NCBI GenBank assembly: GCA_963838835.1
Contig: CAWITA010000023.1
Span: 186,001 to 250,000 of the forward strand
Source of the DNA: Bog-473 sp963838835
GTDB taxonomy: Bacteria; Actinomycetota; Acidimicrobiia; Acidimicrobiales; RAAP-2
Direction of reading: 5' to 3'
Length of the DNA: 64,000 bases
Shown here: in pieces, positions 19,134 to 27,016 of the stretch
How positions within the stretch are numbered: position 1 is the stretch's first letter
How the letters are laid out: each line of letters opens with the position of its first letter
The notes under the pieces: model-generated
What the model saw: only the letters and a program-made list of their open reading frames with translations
Database searches by the model: none
What the model was told of the DNA's origin: nothing
Position numbers and translations under genes: made by a program

Positions 19134-19814
19134 TCAGCCTGACGGCGTCCGCTTCTGACGCGAGAACAGGCGCCGGCGCGTGCTCATGAGCATCGTCCCC
19201 TCTATGAAGGAGGCCCGCAGTGCTCCCTCGCGGAGGACCCGGATCGGCGACACGGTCGCGTCCACGAGGGTGGGGGGCGGCCCGTCGCGCGGTCCGCCGT
19301 CGACCACGAGCGCCACGTCAGCGGCATCGAAGGCCTGGGCGACCTCAGCGGCTTCGGTGAAGCGCAGCGGCACCGTGCGCCACGGACCCTGTTCGCGGCA
19401 CAGCCGACGTAACGCCCGGCCATCGGGCATGCCCACGACCACGGCCCACACACCCCTCTCGGCGCCGGCACCGTCAGGACCCGTCTCCGGTGTGCCGGCC
19501 GCGGACAGGAACACTTCGACCGGACCGGGCCAGCAACGTTCGAGCAGCCGGCCGAGCTCGTCGCTCCAGCCGGAGGTCAGCGCGTGCACGGCGTCGGTGT
19601 GGCCGACGGCAAAGTGGGGCCCGTCCGGGTCGGTGGCCAAATCCATCAGTCGCGCCTCGGCATCGGGTGCGCCCGCGCGCACCGCGAGGCTGTAGCCGCC
19701 CACTGCCGGCACGGCGATGATCGAACCGGTCTCCAACGCCTGGGCCACCTCCCGCGCTCCCGCACCCACCAGTGGGGGGTGGGCAACCTGTCCCGCGTCG
19801 TCCCCTGCCTCCAT
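19134..19814 (-). CDS. Divergent YrdC/Sua5-like protein
   Basis: 226 aa. Position next to prmC and the fold pattern (AREVAQALETGSIIAVPAVG, CWPGPVEVFLSAAG, VVVGMPDGRALRRLC, TLVDATVSPIRVLREGAL) identify a YrdC-type threonylcarbamoyl-AMP synthase relative. Sua5/YrdC makes TC-AMP for tRNA t6A. The canonical substrate motifs are eroded, however: PTDTVYGL is replaced by PAVGGYSLAV and the lysine/arginine loop (KxR..P) is not visible. A C-terminal basic tail (RRRLFSRQKR) is unusual. It may be a paralogue with changed function, with the true TsaC elsewhere. It starts 16 bp after prmC. Confidence 0.72.
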   Translation of the reverse strand: MEAGDDAGQVAHPPLVGAGAREVAQALETGSIIAVPAVGGYSLAVRAGAPDAEARLMDLATDPDGPHFAVGHTDAVHALTSGWSDELGRLLERCWPGPVEVFLSAAGTPETGPDGAGAERGVWAVVVGMPDGRALRRLCREQGPWRTVPLRFTEAAEVAQAFDAADVALVVDGGPRDGPPPTLVDATVSPIRVLREGALRASFIEGTMLMSTRRRLFSRQKRTPSG

Positions 19815-19830
19815 CAGCCGCCGGCCTCCA

Positions 19831-20788
19831 TCAGCCGCGCGTCCGCACGACCAGCGCGCGGGGCCGGCCGGCCAGGTCCGGTTCCACCCGGACCTCCTCG
19901 TAGCCGAGACGGCGGGCCAGCCGCGCCGCAGGCTCGGCCTGGTGGGGTCCCAGCTCCGTCACGGAGCAACCGGGCCGCCCCAGCCAGACCCGGCACTCGT
20001 CCAGCAGCGCCTCCACGTCGGCCAGCCCGGGCGTGCCGTCGCTCGCCGCCCCGGCCACGAGGGCCTGGCGCGGCTCCGCACGCACCTCGGCCGCCAGCTC
20101 CTCCCATTCCGCCGCGGACACATACGGAGGGTTGGCGACCACCAGGTCGACCGAACCCCGCAGGTGCGACGGCAACGCCTCGAGCCAGCTCCCCTCGGCG
20201 ATCTCGATACGGGGAAGCAGCGGACCGGCGCACGGGGCCCGCTGCGCCTCCTCGTTGGCGGCCTCCTCGTTGGCGGCCTCCACGTTGGCGGCTGCCACCT
20301 CGAGCGCATCGGCACTCTCGTCGATGGCCCACACCTCGCGCAGGACACCCGAGCCGAGCTCGCTGGGCCAGCGCCAGCGCGATGGCACCGCTGCCCGTCC
20401 CGGCATCGACGGCGACGAGGCCACGGTTGCCCTGACCGTCTCGGCTCGGGTCGGAGGTGGCCAGTCGGTGCAGGCGCCGACCCTCGGCCAGCGCCACCTC
20501 CACCACTTGCTCGCTCTCCGGGCGCGGGATCAGCACGCGGCGGTCGACGAGGAGATCGAGGTGGCGGAACGGCCAGTGGCCGAAGACGTACTGGAGCGGC
20601 TCTCCCGCCGCCCGGCGTGCCGCCATGGCGCGCGCCGCCCGCAGGGCGCCGGCGGGAACCTCGTCCGGACGAGCGCTCATGCCCTGGACCCCGCCGCATC
20701 CGAGCACCTCGTCGACGATGAAGCGGGCCTCGTGACGGGACCCGCCCAGCGCGGCGGTCAGCTCGTCGGTCAGCTCCCGCCGCGTCAC
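19831..20788 (-). CDS. prmC: Peptide chain release factor N5-glutamine methyltransferase PrmC (frameshifted at about 20366)
   Basis: Methylates the GGQ glutamine of release factors. The GTG start at 20788 overlaps the prfA stop (GTGA). The first half includes the PrmC N-domain (GEPLQYVFGHWPFRHLDLLV) and SAM motif I (AVDAGTGSGAIALALA). One extra base in the CCC at about 20365-20367 shifts the frame. The second half continues as SELGSGVLREVWAIDESADA, then VVANPPYVS, the substrate-binding NPPY motif. Removing one base gives 319 codons, the expected size. The region after motif II has a short Glu/Asn/Ala duplication (NVEAANEEAANEEA). Confidence 0.9.
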
Positions 20789-21864
20789 CCGGCGCCGTCC
20801 TCCTCGCCGGCCAGCTGACGGGCCCGCTTGTCCGCCATCAGCGCGTCGGTCAGCTCGGTGAGGTCGCCCGCCAGGACCTGATCCAGCTTGTAGAGAGTGA
20901 GGTTGATCCGGTGGTCGGTGACCCGGTTCTCCTTGTAGTTGTAGGTGCGGATCTTGTCGGTTCGGCTCCCCGCGCCGACCTGGCCGCGCCGCTGGGCCGA
21001 CATCTCGGCGGCCTGGCGGTCCTGCTCGGCCTTGAGCAGGCGGGACCGCAGCACCACCATCGCCTTGGCCCTGTTCTGGATCTGGCTCTTCTCGTCTTGC
21101 ATGGCGACGACGGTCCCGGTCGGGAGGTGCGTGATGCGCACGGCCGAGTCGGTCGTGTTGACCGACTGGCCCCCCGGTCCCGTCGAGCGGTACACGTCGA
21201 TCTTGAGGTCGTTGGGGTCGATGTCGATCTCGACCTCGTCCGCCTCGGGGAGCACCGTGACCGTGGCGGTGGAGGTGTGGATCCGGCCCTTGGCCTCGGT
21301 CACGGGCACTCGCTGCACCCGGTGGGTACCGCCCTCGTGCTCGAGGTGGATGTAGGCGTCGGGACCTTTCACGAGGAAGACAGCCTCGTTGATGCCGTCC
21401 TTGTCCGACGCATCCTCGGACAGGACCTCGACCTTCCACTTCTGCGACGCCGCATAACGCAGGTACATGTCGTAGAGCACCCGGGCGAAGAGGTTCGCCT
21501 CGTCGCCTCCGACGGCGCCACGGATCTCCATGATCACGTTACGCCCTTCGTTGGGATCCTTCGGCAAGAGCAGCTCCTGGATGCGCTCCTCGAGCGTCTT
21601 GACCCGCGCCTCCGCGTCGTCGACCTCCTGGCGCATTAGTTCGCGCTCGTCGCCCGACGTCTCGGTCAGCAGCTCGCGGGCGGTGCTCACGTCCTCGCGG
21701 GCCGATGTCAGGTCGTGCCAGGCCCGGACGATCTCACCGAGCTCCTTGTGGCGCCGCGACAGGTCGCGCAGGCGATCCGCATCCCTGAGCGTGGCCGGGT
21801 CGGCCAGCTCGGCCTCCACGCCGTCGTACTCCGCCTCGAGCGCGGCCATCCGGTCATCGAACAT
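20785..21864 (-). CDS. prfA: Peptide chain release factor 1
   Basis: 359 aa, recognises UAA/UAG stops. The GGQ catalytic motif is in RSTGPGGQSVNTTDSAVR. The stop-recognition tripeptide is PVT (RVPVTEAKGRIHTS), a variant of the common PAT. The N-terminal coiled coil (residues 1-100) and the RF1-type C-terminus are complete. It is the substrate of the adjacent PrmC, and the two genes overlap by 4 nt. Confidence 0.96.
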   Translation of the reverse strand: MFDDRMAALEAEYDGVEAELADPATLRDADRLRDLSRRHKELGEIVRAWHDLTSAREDVSTARELLTETSGDERELMRQEVDDAEARVKTLEERIQELLLPKDPNEGRNVIMEIRGAVGGDEANLFARVLYDMYLRYAASQKWKVEVLSEDASDKDGINEAVFLVKGPDAYIHLEHEGGTHRVQRVPVTEAKGRIHTSTATVTVLPEADEVEIDIDPNDLKIDVYRSTGPGGQSVNTTDSAVRITHLPTGTVVAMQDEKSQIQNRAKAMVVLRSRLLKAEQDRQAAEMSAQRRGQVGAGSRTDKIRTYNYKENRVTDHRINLTLYKLDQVLAGDLTELTDALMADKRARQLAGEEDGAG

Positions 21865-21895
21865 GGCTCTCCGGGGCGATGCTCGCTCGGGCGAC

Positions 21896-21919
21896 GGGGC
21901 GCGGCGCCGACGGCGCCCC
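21896..21919 (-). terminator. GC-rich hairpin between rpmE and prfA
   Basis: Arms GGGGCGC (21896-21902) and GCGCCCC (21913-21919) can pair around a 10-nt loop. No U-tract follows on the minus strand, so it may be an attenuating or mRNA-processing hairpin rather than a true intrinsic terminator. Confidence 0.3.
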
Positions 21920-21936
21920 GCACCTACCCAGCGGCG

Positions 21937-22179
21937 TCAGTCCTGCGCCGCCGGGGCAGCCTTGGGCTTGGCCCTGCCCTTGCGCTCGCCGTAACGCCGC
22001 TGGAACCGCTCCACCCGTCCTCCAGAGTCGACCAGCTTTTGCTTGCCGGTGAAGAAGGGGTGGCATTCGTTGCACAACTCGACGTGGAGATCGGCCTTGG
22101 TCGAGTGTGTCGTGAACGTGTTGCCGCACGAGCACTTGACCGTTGCCTCTACGTAGTTCGGGTGGATATCGGATTTCAT
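21937..22179 (-). CDS. rpmE: 50S ribosomal protein L31 (zinc-binding form)
   Basis: 80 aa from the ATG at 22179 (MKSDIHPNYVEATVKCSCGN). The C+ type zinc ligands are present (CSCGN ... CNECHPFFTG). Zinc-containing L31 is normally replaced by a C- paralogue under zinc starvation. A short basic Ala/Lys/Pro tail follows the core. In many actinobacteria rpmE lies between rho and prfA, as here. Confidence 0.95.
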   Translation of the reverse strand: MKSDIHPNYVEATVKCSCGNTFTTHSTKADLHVELCNECHPFFTGKQKLVDSGGRVERFQRRYGERKGRAKPKAAPAAQD

Positions 22180-22280
22180 GGTGTCTCCAATGTCGATCTG
22201 TCGACCTGCCGATCTCACGATCTGGTCAAATCAGTCTAGGGGCGCCGCGGGAGTGATCCTCCGTCGCGACGCCGGGCCGA

Positions 22281-24107
22281 TCAGGCGCCGGGTCCCTTGG
22301 CGATCTCCGCCAGGAACTCGTCGTTGCTCGCCGTGGTGCGGATCTTGTCCATGAGCAACTCCAGGCCGGCGGCGTCCTTGCCGTCGCTGGCCAGTGCGTT
22401 GAGCACCCGGCGCAGCTTCCAGACCTGTTGGAGCTGGCTCCGCTCGAAGAGCAACTCCTCGTGACGGGTCGAGCTGGCGTTGACGTCGATGGCCGGGTAC
22501 AGGCGGCGCTCCGACAGCCGGCGATCGAGGCGGAGCTCCATGTTGCCGGTGCCCTTGAATTCCTCGAAGATCACCTCGTCCATCTTGGATCCGGTCTCCA
22601 CCAGCGCCGAGGCCAGAATCGTGAGCGAGCCGCCCTCCTCCACGTTGCGCGCCGCACCGAAGAACTTCTTGGGCGGGTAGAGCGCACCGGAGTCGACACC
22701 ACCGGACATGATCCGGCCCGTTGCCGGGGCGGCCAGGTTGTAGGCGCGGGCGAGTCGGGTGATGCCGTCGAGGACGATGACGACGTCCCTGCCCATCTCG
22801 ACGAGCCGCTTGGCCCGCTCGATGGCCAGCTCGGCCACCTGCGTGTGCTCGTCGGCCGGGCGGTCGAAGGTCGAGGCGATGACCTCGCCCTTCACCGAGC
22901 GGCGCATGTCGGTCACCTCTTCGGGACGCTCGTCGACGAGCAGGACCATCAGGTGCACCTCGGGGTTGTTGGCCTCGATGGAATGCGCGATCTGCTTCAT
23001 CACCGTGGTCTTGCCGGCCTTGGGGGGCGACACGATCATGCCGCGCTGCCCCTTGCCGATCGGCGAGAGCAGGTCCACGATGCGTGCCGTCAGGTTGTCC
23101 TTGTCGCCCGGCATCTCGAGGTTCAGCCGCGAGTCGGGGAACAACGGCGTGAGGTCCTCGAAGCGGGGCCGGTTGCGGGCCGCCTCCGGGTCGAGACCCG
23201 AGACGGAGTCGATCCGCAGCAGCGCCGGGTACTTCTCGTTGTTCGACGCCGGACGGCACGCGCCCTCGACGTAGTCGCCACGGCGTAGCGCGAAGCGGCG
23301 GGCCTGGCTGATCGACACGTAGACGTCCTTGGGCGAGGGCAGGTAGCCCTCGCAGCGCAGGAAGCCGTAGCCCTCGTCGCGCAAGTCCAGCATGCCCTTC
23401 ACCTCGACCAGTTCGCCCGAGTAGGGCTGCTCCTGGCCGCCGCCCTGGAGCTCGCCGCTCTGTCCGCGGTCGCGGCCGCGGCGCCGGCGGCTGCGCCGGT
23501 TGCCCACGTCGCCGTCGGGCTGGTTGCGGTTCTGGTTGCTCTGGTTGCTCTGGTTCTGGCGGTTCCGGTTGCCCGGCTGGTTCGGGCCCTGGTTCTGGCC
23601 GTTCTGGCGCGGTGCGTGATCGGCGCCGTCGGCCAGGTCGGGCGGCTCGACAAAGACCGCCGGCCCGGCGTCGCCGGCGCCGGCCGCCTCGGCAGTGGTG
23701 GTGGTCGCCGGGGCGGCGGCCTCGGCCGCGGCCGTCGAGGACCCGCCCTCGGCCCCGCCGTCGCCCGAGGTGCCCCCGGAGGCGTGGGTGTCGCCAGCGC
23801 TCTCGCCGGTGGCCTCGGCCCCAGCGGCCTCGGCCCCAGCGGCCTCGGCGCCAGAGGCGGCGGCAGTCGACCGGGAGCGCCGGGTCGGCTTGGTGCCGTT
23901 GGCCTCGACATGGTCCGCATCCCCGTTGCTCGATGCGGAAGCAACGGCCCCGGAGGTCACTCCGGTCGCATCCAGGATCTGGTCAATGATGTCGGCCTTC
24001 TTCGTCCGGCTCGTCGTCTTGAGCGACATGGCCTGAGCGATGGCACTGAGCTCGTCGCGCTCCTTGCCTTCGAGAACCGATCGTTCGAGCTGCTGTTCCG
24101 CAGTCAT
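22281..24107 (-). CDS. rho: Transcription termination factor Rho with an Ala/Glu-rich and Asn/Gln-rich insert
   Basis: 608 aa. The N-terminal Rho-N helical domain (residues 10-50) is followed by a 170-residue low-complexity insert. This holds GAEAA repeats (85-105), an Asn/Gln-rich stretch (167-198) and an Arg-rich patch (RRSRRRRGRDRG, 204-215). Next come the cold-shock-like RNA-binding domain (DLRDEGYGFLRCEGYLPSPK) and the RecA-type ATPase with Walker A SPPKAGKTT and VLLVDERPEEVTDM. R-loop GSLTILASALVETGSKMDEV is intact. Actinobacterial Rho often carries an Arg/Asn-rich insert that increases RNA affinity. The Q/N richness here is strong. Confidence 0.96.
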   Translation of the reverse strand: MTAEQQLERSVLEGKERDELSAIAQAMSLKTTSRTKKADIIDQILDATGVTSGAVASASSNGDADHVEANGTKPTRRSRSTAAASGAEAAGAEAAGAEATGESAGDTHASGGTSGDGGAEGGSSTAAAEAAAPATTTTAEAAGAGDAGPAVFVEPPDLADGADHAPRQNGQNQGPNQPGNRNRQNQSNQSNQNRNQPDGDVGNRRSRRRRGRDRGQSGELQGGGQEQPYSGELVEVKGMLDLRDEGYGFLRCEGYLPSPKDVYVSISQARRFALRRGDYVEGACRPASNNEKYPALLRIDSVSGLDPEAARNRPRFEDLTPLFPDSRLNLEMPGDKDNLTARIVDLLSPIGKGQRGMIVSPPKAGKTTVMKQIAHSIEANNPEVHLMVLLVDERPEEVTDMRRSVKGEVIASTFDRPADEHTQVAELAIERAKRLVEMGRDVVIVLDGITRLARAYNLAAPATGRIMSGGVDSGALYPPKKFFGAARNVEEGGSLTILASALVETGSKMDEVIFEEFKGTGNMELRLDRRLSERRLYPAIDVNASSTRHEELLFERSQLQQVWKLRRVLNALASDGKDAAGLELLMDKIRTTASNDEFLAEIAKGPGA

Positions 24108-24289
24108 CGGGCTCCTCTTCTAGGAGGGTTATCGCCGGCCCGGATTCGTCCGGCGCGCGGCAAGGGAATTTCAAAGGAGGGGAAGGGCCTCGCGTGTGAA
24201 TGCCCTCCCCCGGATCACCATTGCGTGGTGCTCTCCCGGGACCGCTTGTACCCGCGGAGAGCGCTTCGAAGCGCAGTGGGGATGTACAC

Positions 24290-24319
24290 ACTCTAGCGGG
24301 AACGCGGGGGACATGCCAA
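24290..24319 (-). promoter_or_regulatory. Candidate rho promoter with a long leader
   Basis: On the minus strand TTGGCA (24319-24314) and TAGAGT (24295-24290) are separated by 18 bp. Transcription would start about 175 nt before the rho ATG, giving a long 5' leader. The leader contains the perfect palindrome GCGCTTCGAAGCGC (24261-24274). Long leaders fit known autoregulation of rho by Rho-dependent termination. No start-site evidence is available. Confidence 0.4.
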
Positions 24320-24373
24320 CACACCCCCCGTTCCCGCAGGTCACTCGGCCAGTCTGCCCCGTTGCAGTGGCGC

Positions 24374-25417
24374 TCAGAGCGAGATCTCCGCCAGAACCGA
24401 ATCGAGGTCGAGATCGATCACCGAGGGTACCGAGATGGCCTTGAGGGCCAGGTCGGGGTCTTTCAGGCCGTGCCCGGTCAACACGCACACAACGCTCGAC
24501 CCCTCCGGCACGCCCTGCTTGATCAGCCCGGCCACCGAGGCCGACGAGGCGGCCTCGCAGAAGATCGACTCCCGCCGGGCGAGGAACGTGTAGGCGTCCA
24601 TGATCTCGTCGTCGGTGACCGCCGTAATGGAACCGCCGGACTCGGACGCGGCGGCCGTCGCCGAGTACCAACTGGCGGGGTTCCCGATCCGGATCGCCGT
24701 GGCGATCGTCTCGGGGTTCTCCACCGGGTGGCCGAGGACGATGGGTGCCGCGCCGGCCGCTTGGAACCCCATCATGCGCGGCAGTTTCGTGGAGCGGCCC
24801 GCCTCCTTGTACTGGAGATAACCCTTCCAATAGGCCGAGATATTCCCGGCGTTGCCCACCGGGATGCAGTGCACGTCGGGGGCATCACCCAAGACGTCGA
24901 CGATCTCGAAGGCGCCCGTCTTCTGGCCTTCGATCCGGTGCGGGTTGACCGAGTTGACCACGGTGATGGGCGCGTGCTTGGGGAGGTCCCGCACGATCGT
25001 CAGCAGCTGGTCGAAGTTCCCCCGTACCTGCAGCACCCGTGCGCCGTGCATGAGGGCCTGCGCCAGCTTGCCCAGGGCGATGTGGCCATCGGGGATCAGC
25101 ACCACGCAGGCGAGGCCCGCCCGCGAGGCGTAGGCGGCCGCTGAGGCCGACGTGTTGCCCGTCGACGCACAGACCACCGCCTTGGCGCCCTCGTCCACCG
25201 CCATGGAGATGGCCATCGTCATCCCGCGGTCCTTGAAGCTGCCGGTGGGGTTCACCCCCTCGAGCTTGAGCCAGACCCGCGCGCCGACGCGCTCGGAGAG
25301 GCGCGGGGCGGGCACCAGCGGCGTGCCTCCCTCGAGCAGCGTGACGACGGGCGTCGTGTCCGTGATGGGAAGGAGGTCGCGGTACTCCTCCATGACGCCG
25401 CGCCAGCCGGTGGTCAC
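24374..25417 (-). CDS. thrC: Threonine synthase
   Basis: 347-aa PLP enzyme converting O-phosphohomoserine to threonine. The PLP lysine is in NPTGSFKDRGMTMAI. The phosphate-binding loop is PVGNAGNISAYWKGY, and STGNTSASAAAYASRAG is the fold-type II signature. The GTG at 25417 overlaps the hom stop (GTGA) and gives the usual N-terminal WRGVMEEYRDLLP, so it is preferred over the ATG seven codons later. thrB, which normally follows thrC in this block, is absent: the next gene downstream is rho. Confidence 0.95.
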   Translation of the reverse strand: MTTGWRGVMEEYRDLLPITDTTPVVTLLEGGTPLVPAPRLSERVGARVWLKLEGVNPTGSFKDRGMTMAISMAVDEGAKAVVCASTGNTSASAAAYASRAGLACVVLIPDGHIALGKLAQALMHGARVLQVRGNFDQLLTIVRDLPKHAPITVVNSVNPHRIEGQKTGAFEIVDVLGDAPDVHCIPVGNAGNISAYWKGYLQYKEAGRSTKLPRMMGFQAAGAAPIVLGHPVENPETIATAIRIGNPASWYSATAAASESGGSITAVTDDEIMDAYTFLARRESIFCEAASSASVAGLIKQGVPEGSSVVCVLTGHGLKDPDLALKAISVPSVIDLDLDSVLAEISL

Positions 25418-26877
25418 GGTGTGCCGCCCCGCCTTCCTCCTCTTTGGCGTCCGCCCCGGCGGTCTTCGCGTTCCTCGGCGTCCGGCTCGCCGATGACGCG
25501 CAGCACACCGCTCACCCGGTCCACCGCCTGGTGCCGGCGCAGCTCGTCGATGGTGGCCAGCAGGTCCCCCTCCCGGGCGACGTGGGTGAGGAAGATCAAG
25601 CGCGCCTCCTCGGCCAGGCCGACCTGCTCCATGGCGCGGATGGAGACGTCGTGGTCCCCGAAGATCTTGGCCACGGCGGCCAGCACGCCGGGTCGGTCGG
25701 CCACGTCCATGCTCAGATAGAAGGCCGAGTGCATGTCGTTCTGGTCGCGCACCCTCGTGGTGGCGCGCTTGGGCGCGGGTGCCGGCGCGCCGGCCAGAAG
25801 GTTGCGCGACGCGTCGACGAGGTCGCCCAGCATGGCGCTGGCCGTCGGCCCGCCACCGGCGCCGCGGCCGTAGAGCATGAGTTCGCCGCTGACCGCGCCC
25901 TCCACGAACACGGCGTTGAAGGCGCCGCGCACCGAGGCCAGCGGGTGTGTCTTCGGGACCATGGCCGGGTGCACGCGCACGGACACCTCGGGCCCGCCGT
26001 CGACCAGCTCGGCGACCGCGAGGAGTTTGACCGAGTATCCGAGCCGGCTGGCGTAGGCGACGTCGGCCGCGCTGACGCCGGTGATCCCCTCGCGGTGCAC
26101 GTCGGCGTCGACCACGTCGCTGCCGAAAGCGAGGGCGGCGAGGATGGCCGCCTTGGCGGCGGCGTCGTGGCCCTCCACGTCGGCGCTGGGATCGCGCTCG
26201 GCCAGGCCGAGCGCCTGGGCCTCGCGCAGCACGTCGTCGTAGGAGTCGCCCGCCTCCTCCATCCGGGTGAGGATGTAGTTGGTCGTGCCGTTCACGATGC
26301 CCATGACCCGGACGATCTGCTCGCCCGCCAGCGATTCCCGGAGGGGCCGGATCACGGGGATGGCGCCCGCCACGGCCGCCTCGTAGAGGAGGTCGACTCC
26401 GGCGTCGGCCGCGACCTCGGCCAGCTCGGCGCCTGAGGTGGCGAGGAGTTGTTTGTTCGCGGTGACGACAGGCTTGCCGTTGCGCAGGGCAGCCTCGACC
26501 AGCTCGTGCGCGGGGTGGAGGCCGCCGATGACCTCGACCACGACGTCGACGTCGTCCCGCGCCACCAGGGCCGCGGCATCGGTCCCGATCAGGTCGGCCC
26601 GGATGGACGGCCCACGCGGGCGCTCCGGGTGGGCAACGGCGATGCCGACGAGCTCCAGGCGAATGCCGGTACGGGCGGCGACGTCGTCGTTGCGGGTGAG
26701 CAGGATCTCGGCCAGCGCGCCGCCGACGTTGCCGCACCCGAGCAGGGCGACACGGACGGTCGGGGCCGGGTGCGCGTGTGGGCGGGCGCGGCCGCCCGCC
26801 GCTGCGCTGGCCTGGTCGGCGGTCACCTCCAAACGGTACAGGCTGCCCGTGCGGCGGCCCGCCCTCTGCACCGGCAT
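25414..26877 (-). CDS. hom: Homoserine dehydrogenase with C-terminal ACT domain
   Basis: 487 aa. The NAD(P)-binding Rossmann motif is VRVALLGCGNVGGALAEILL. The catalytic region includes VTANKQLLA and GIVNGTTNYILTRM. The ACT domain (AFYLSMDVADRPGVLAAVAK, about residues 380-450) suggests threonine feedback. A basic Arg/Gly tail (EDRRGGRQRGGRRGG) follows. The ATG at 26877 has GAGG six bases upstream. A GTG at 26826 is possible but its ribosome site abuts the codon. It forms an operon with thrC. 139 bp separate its start from the divergent FtsX-type permease. Confidence 0.94.
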   Translation of the reverse strand: MPVQRAGRRTGSLYRLEVTADQASAAAGGRARPHAHPAPTVRVALLGCGNVGGALAEILLTRNDDVAARTGIRLELVGIAVAHPERPRGPSIRADLIGTDAAALVARDDVDVVVEVIGGLHPAHELVEAALRNGKPVVTANKQLLATSGAELAEVAADAGVDLLYEAAVAGAIPVIRPLRESLAGEQIVRVMGIVNGTTNYILTRMEEAGDSYDDVLREAQALGLAERDPSADVEGHDAAAKAAILAALAFGSDVVDADVHREGITGVSAADVAYASRLGYSVKLLAVAELVDGGPEVSVRVHPAMVPKTHPLASVRGAFNAVFVEGAVSGELMLYGRGAGGGPTASAMLGDLVDASRNLLAGAPAPAPKRATTRVRDQNDMHSAFYLSMDVADRPGVLAAVAKIFGDHDVSIRAMEQVGLAEEARLIFLTHVAREGDLLATIDELRRHQAVDRVSGVLRVIGEPDAEEREDRRGGRQRGGRRGGTP

Positions 26878-27016
26878 GGCGCACCTCGTTTGGGGCGGCG
26901 TTGCGCAGGTGGCGAGCGTGTCGGGGTGAGTGGTGCTACCACCATGCCGCGCCCGCAGGCTGGCTCCCTTGAGCGACCGCCGGCTCCCGGGTCACACTGG
27001 CGCCGCGGGAGGTGCC

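Noticed and set aside
26821..26880. Riboswitch or attenuator before hom
   Set aside because: No threonine-rich leader peptide or known aptamer fold could be recognised in the 139-bp gap.
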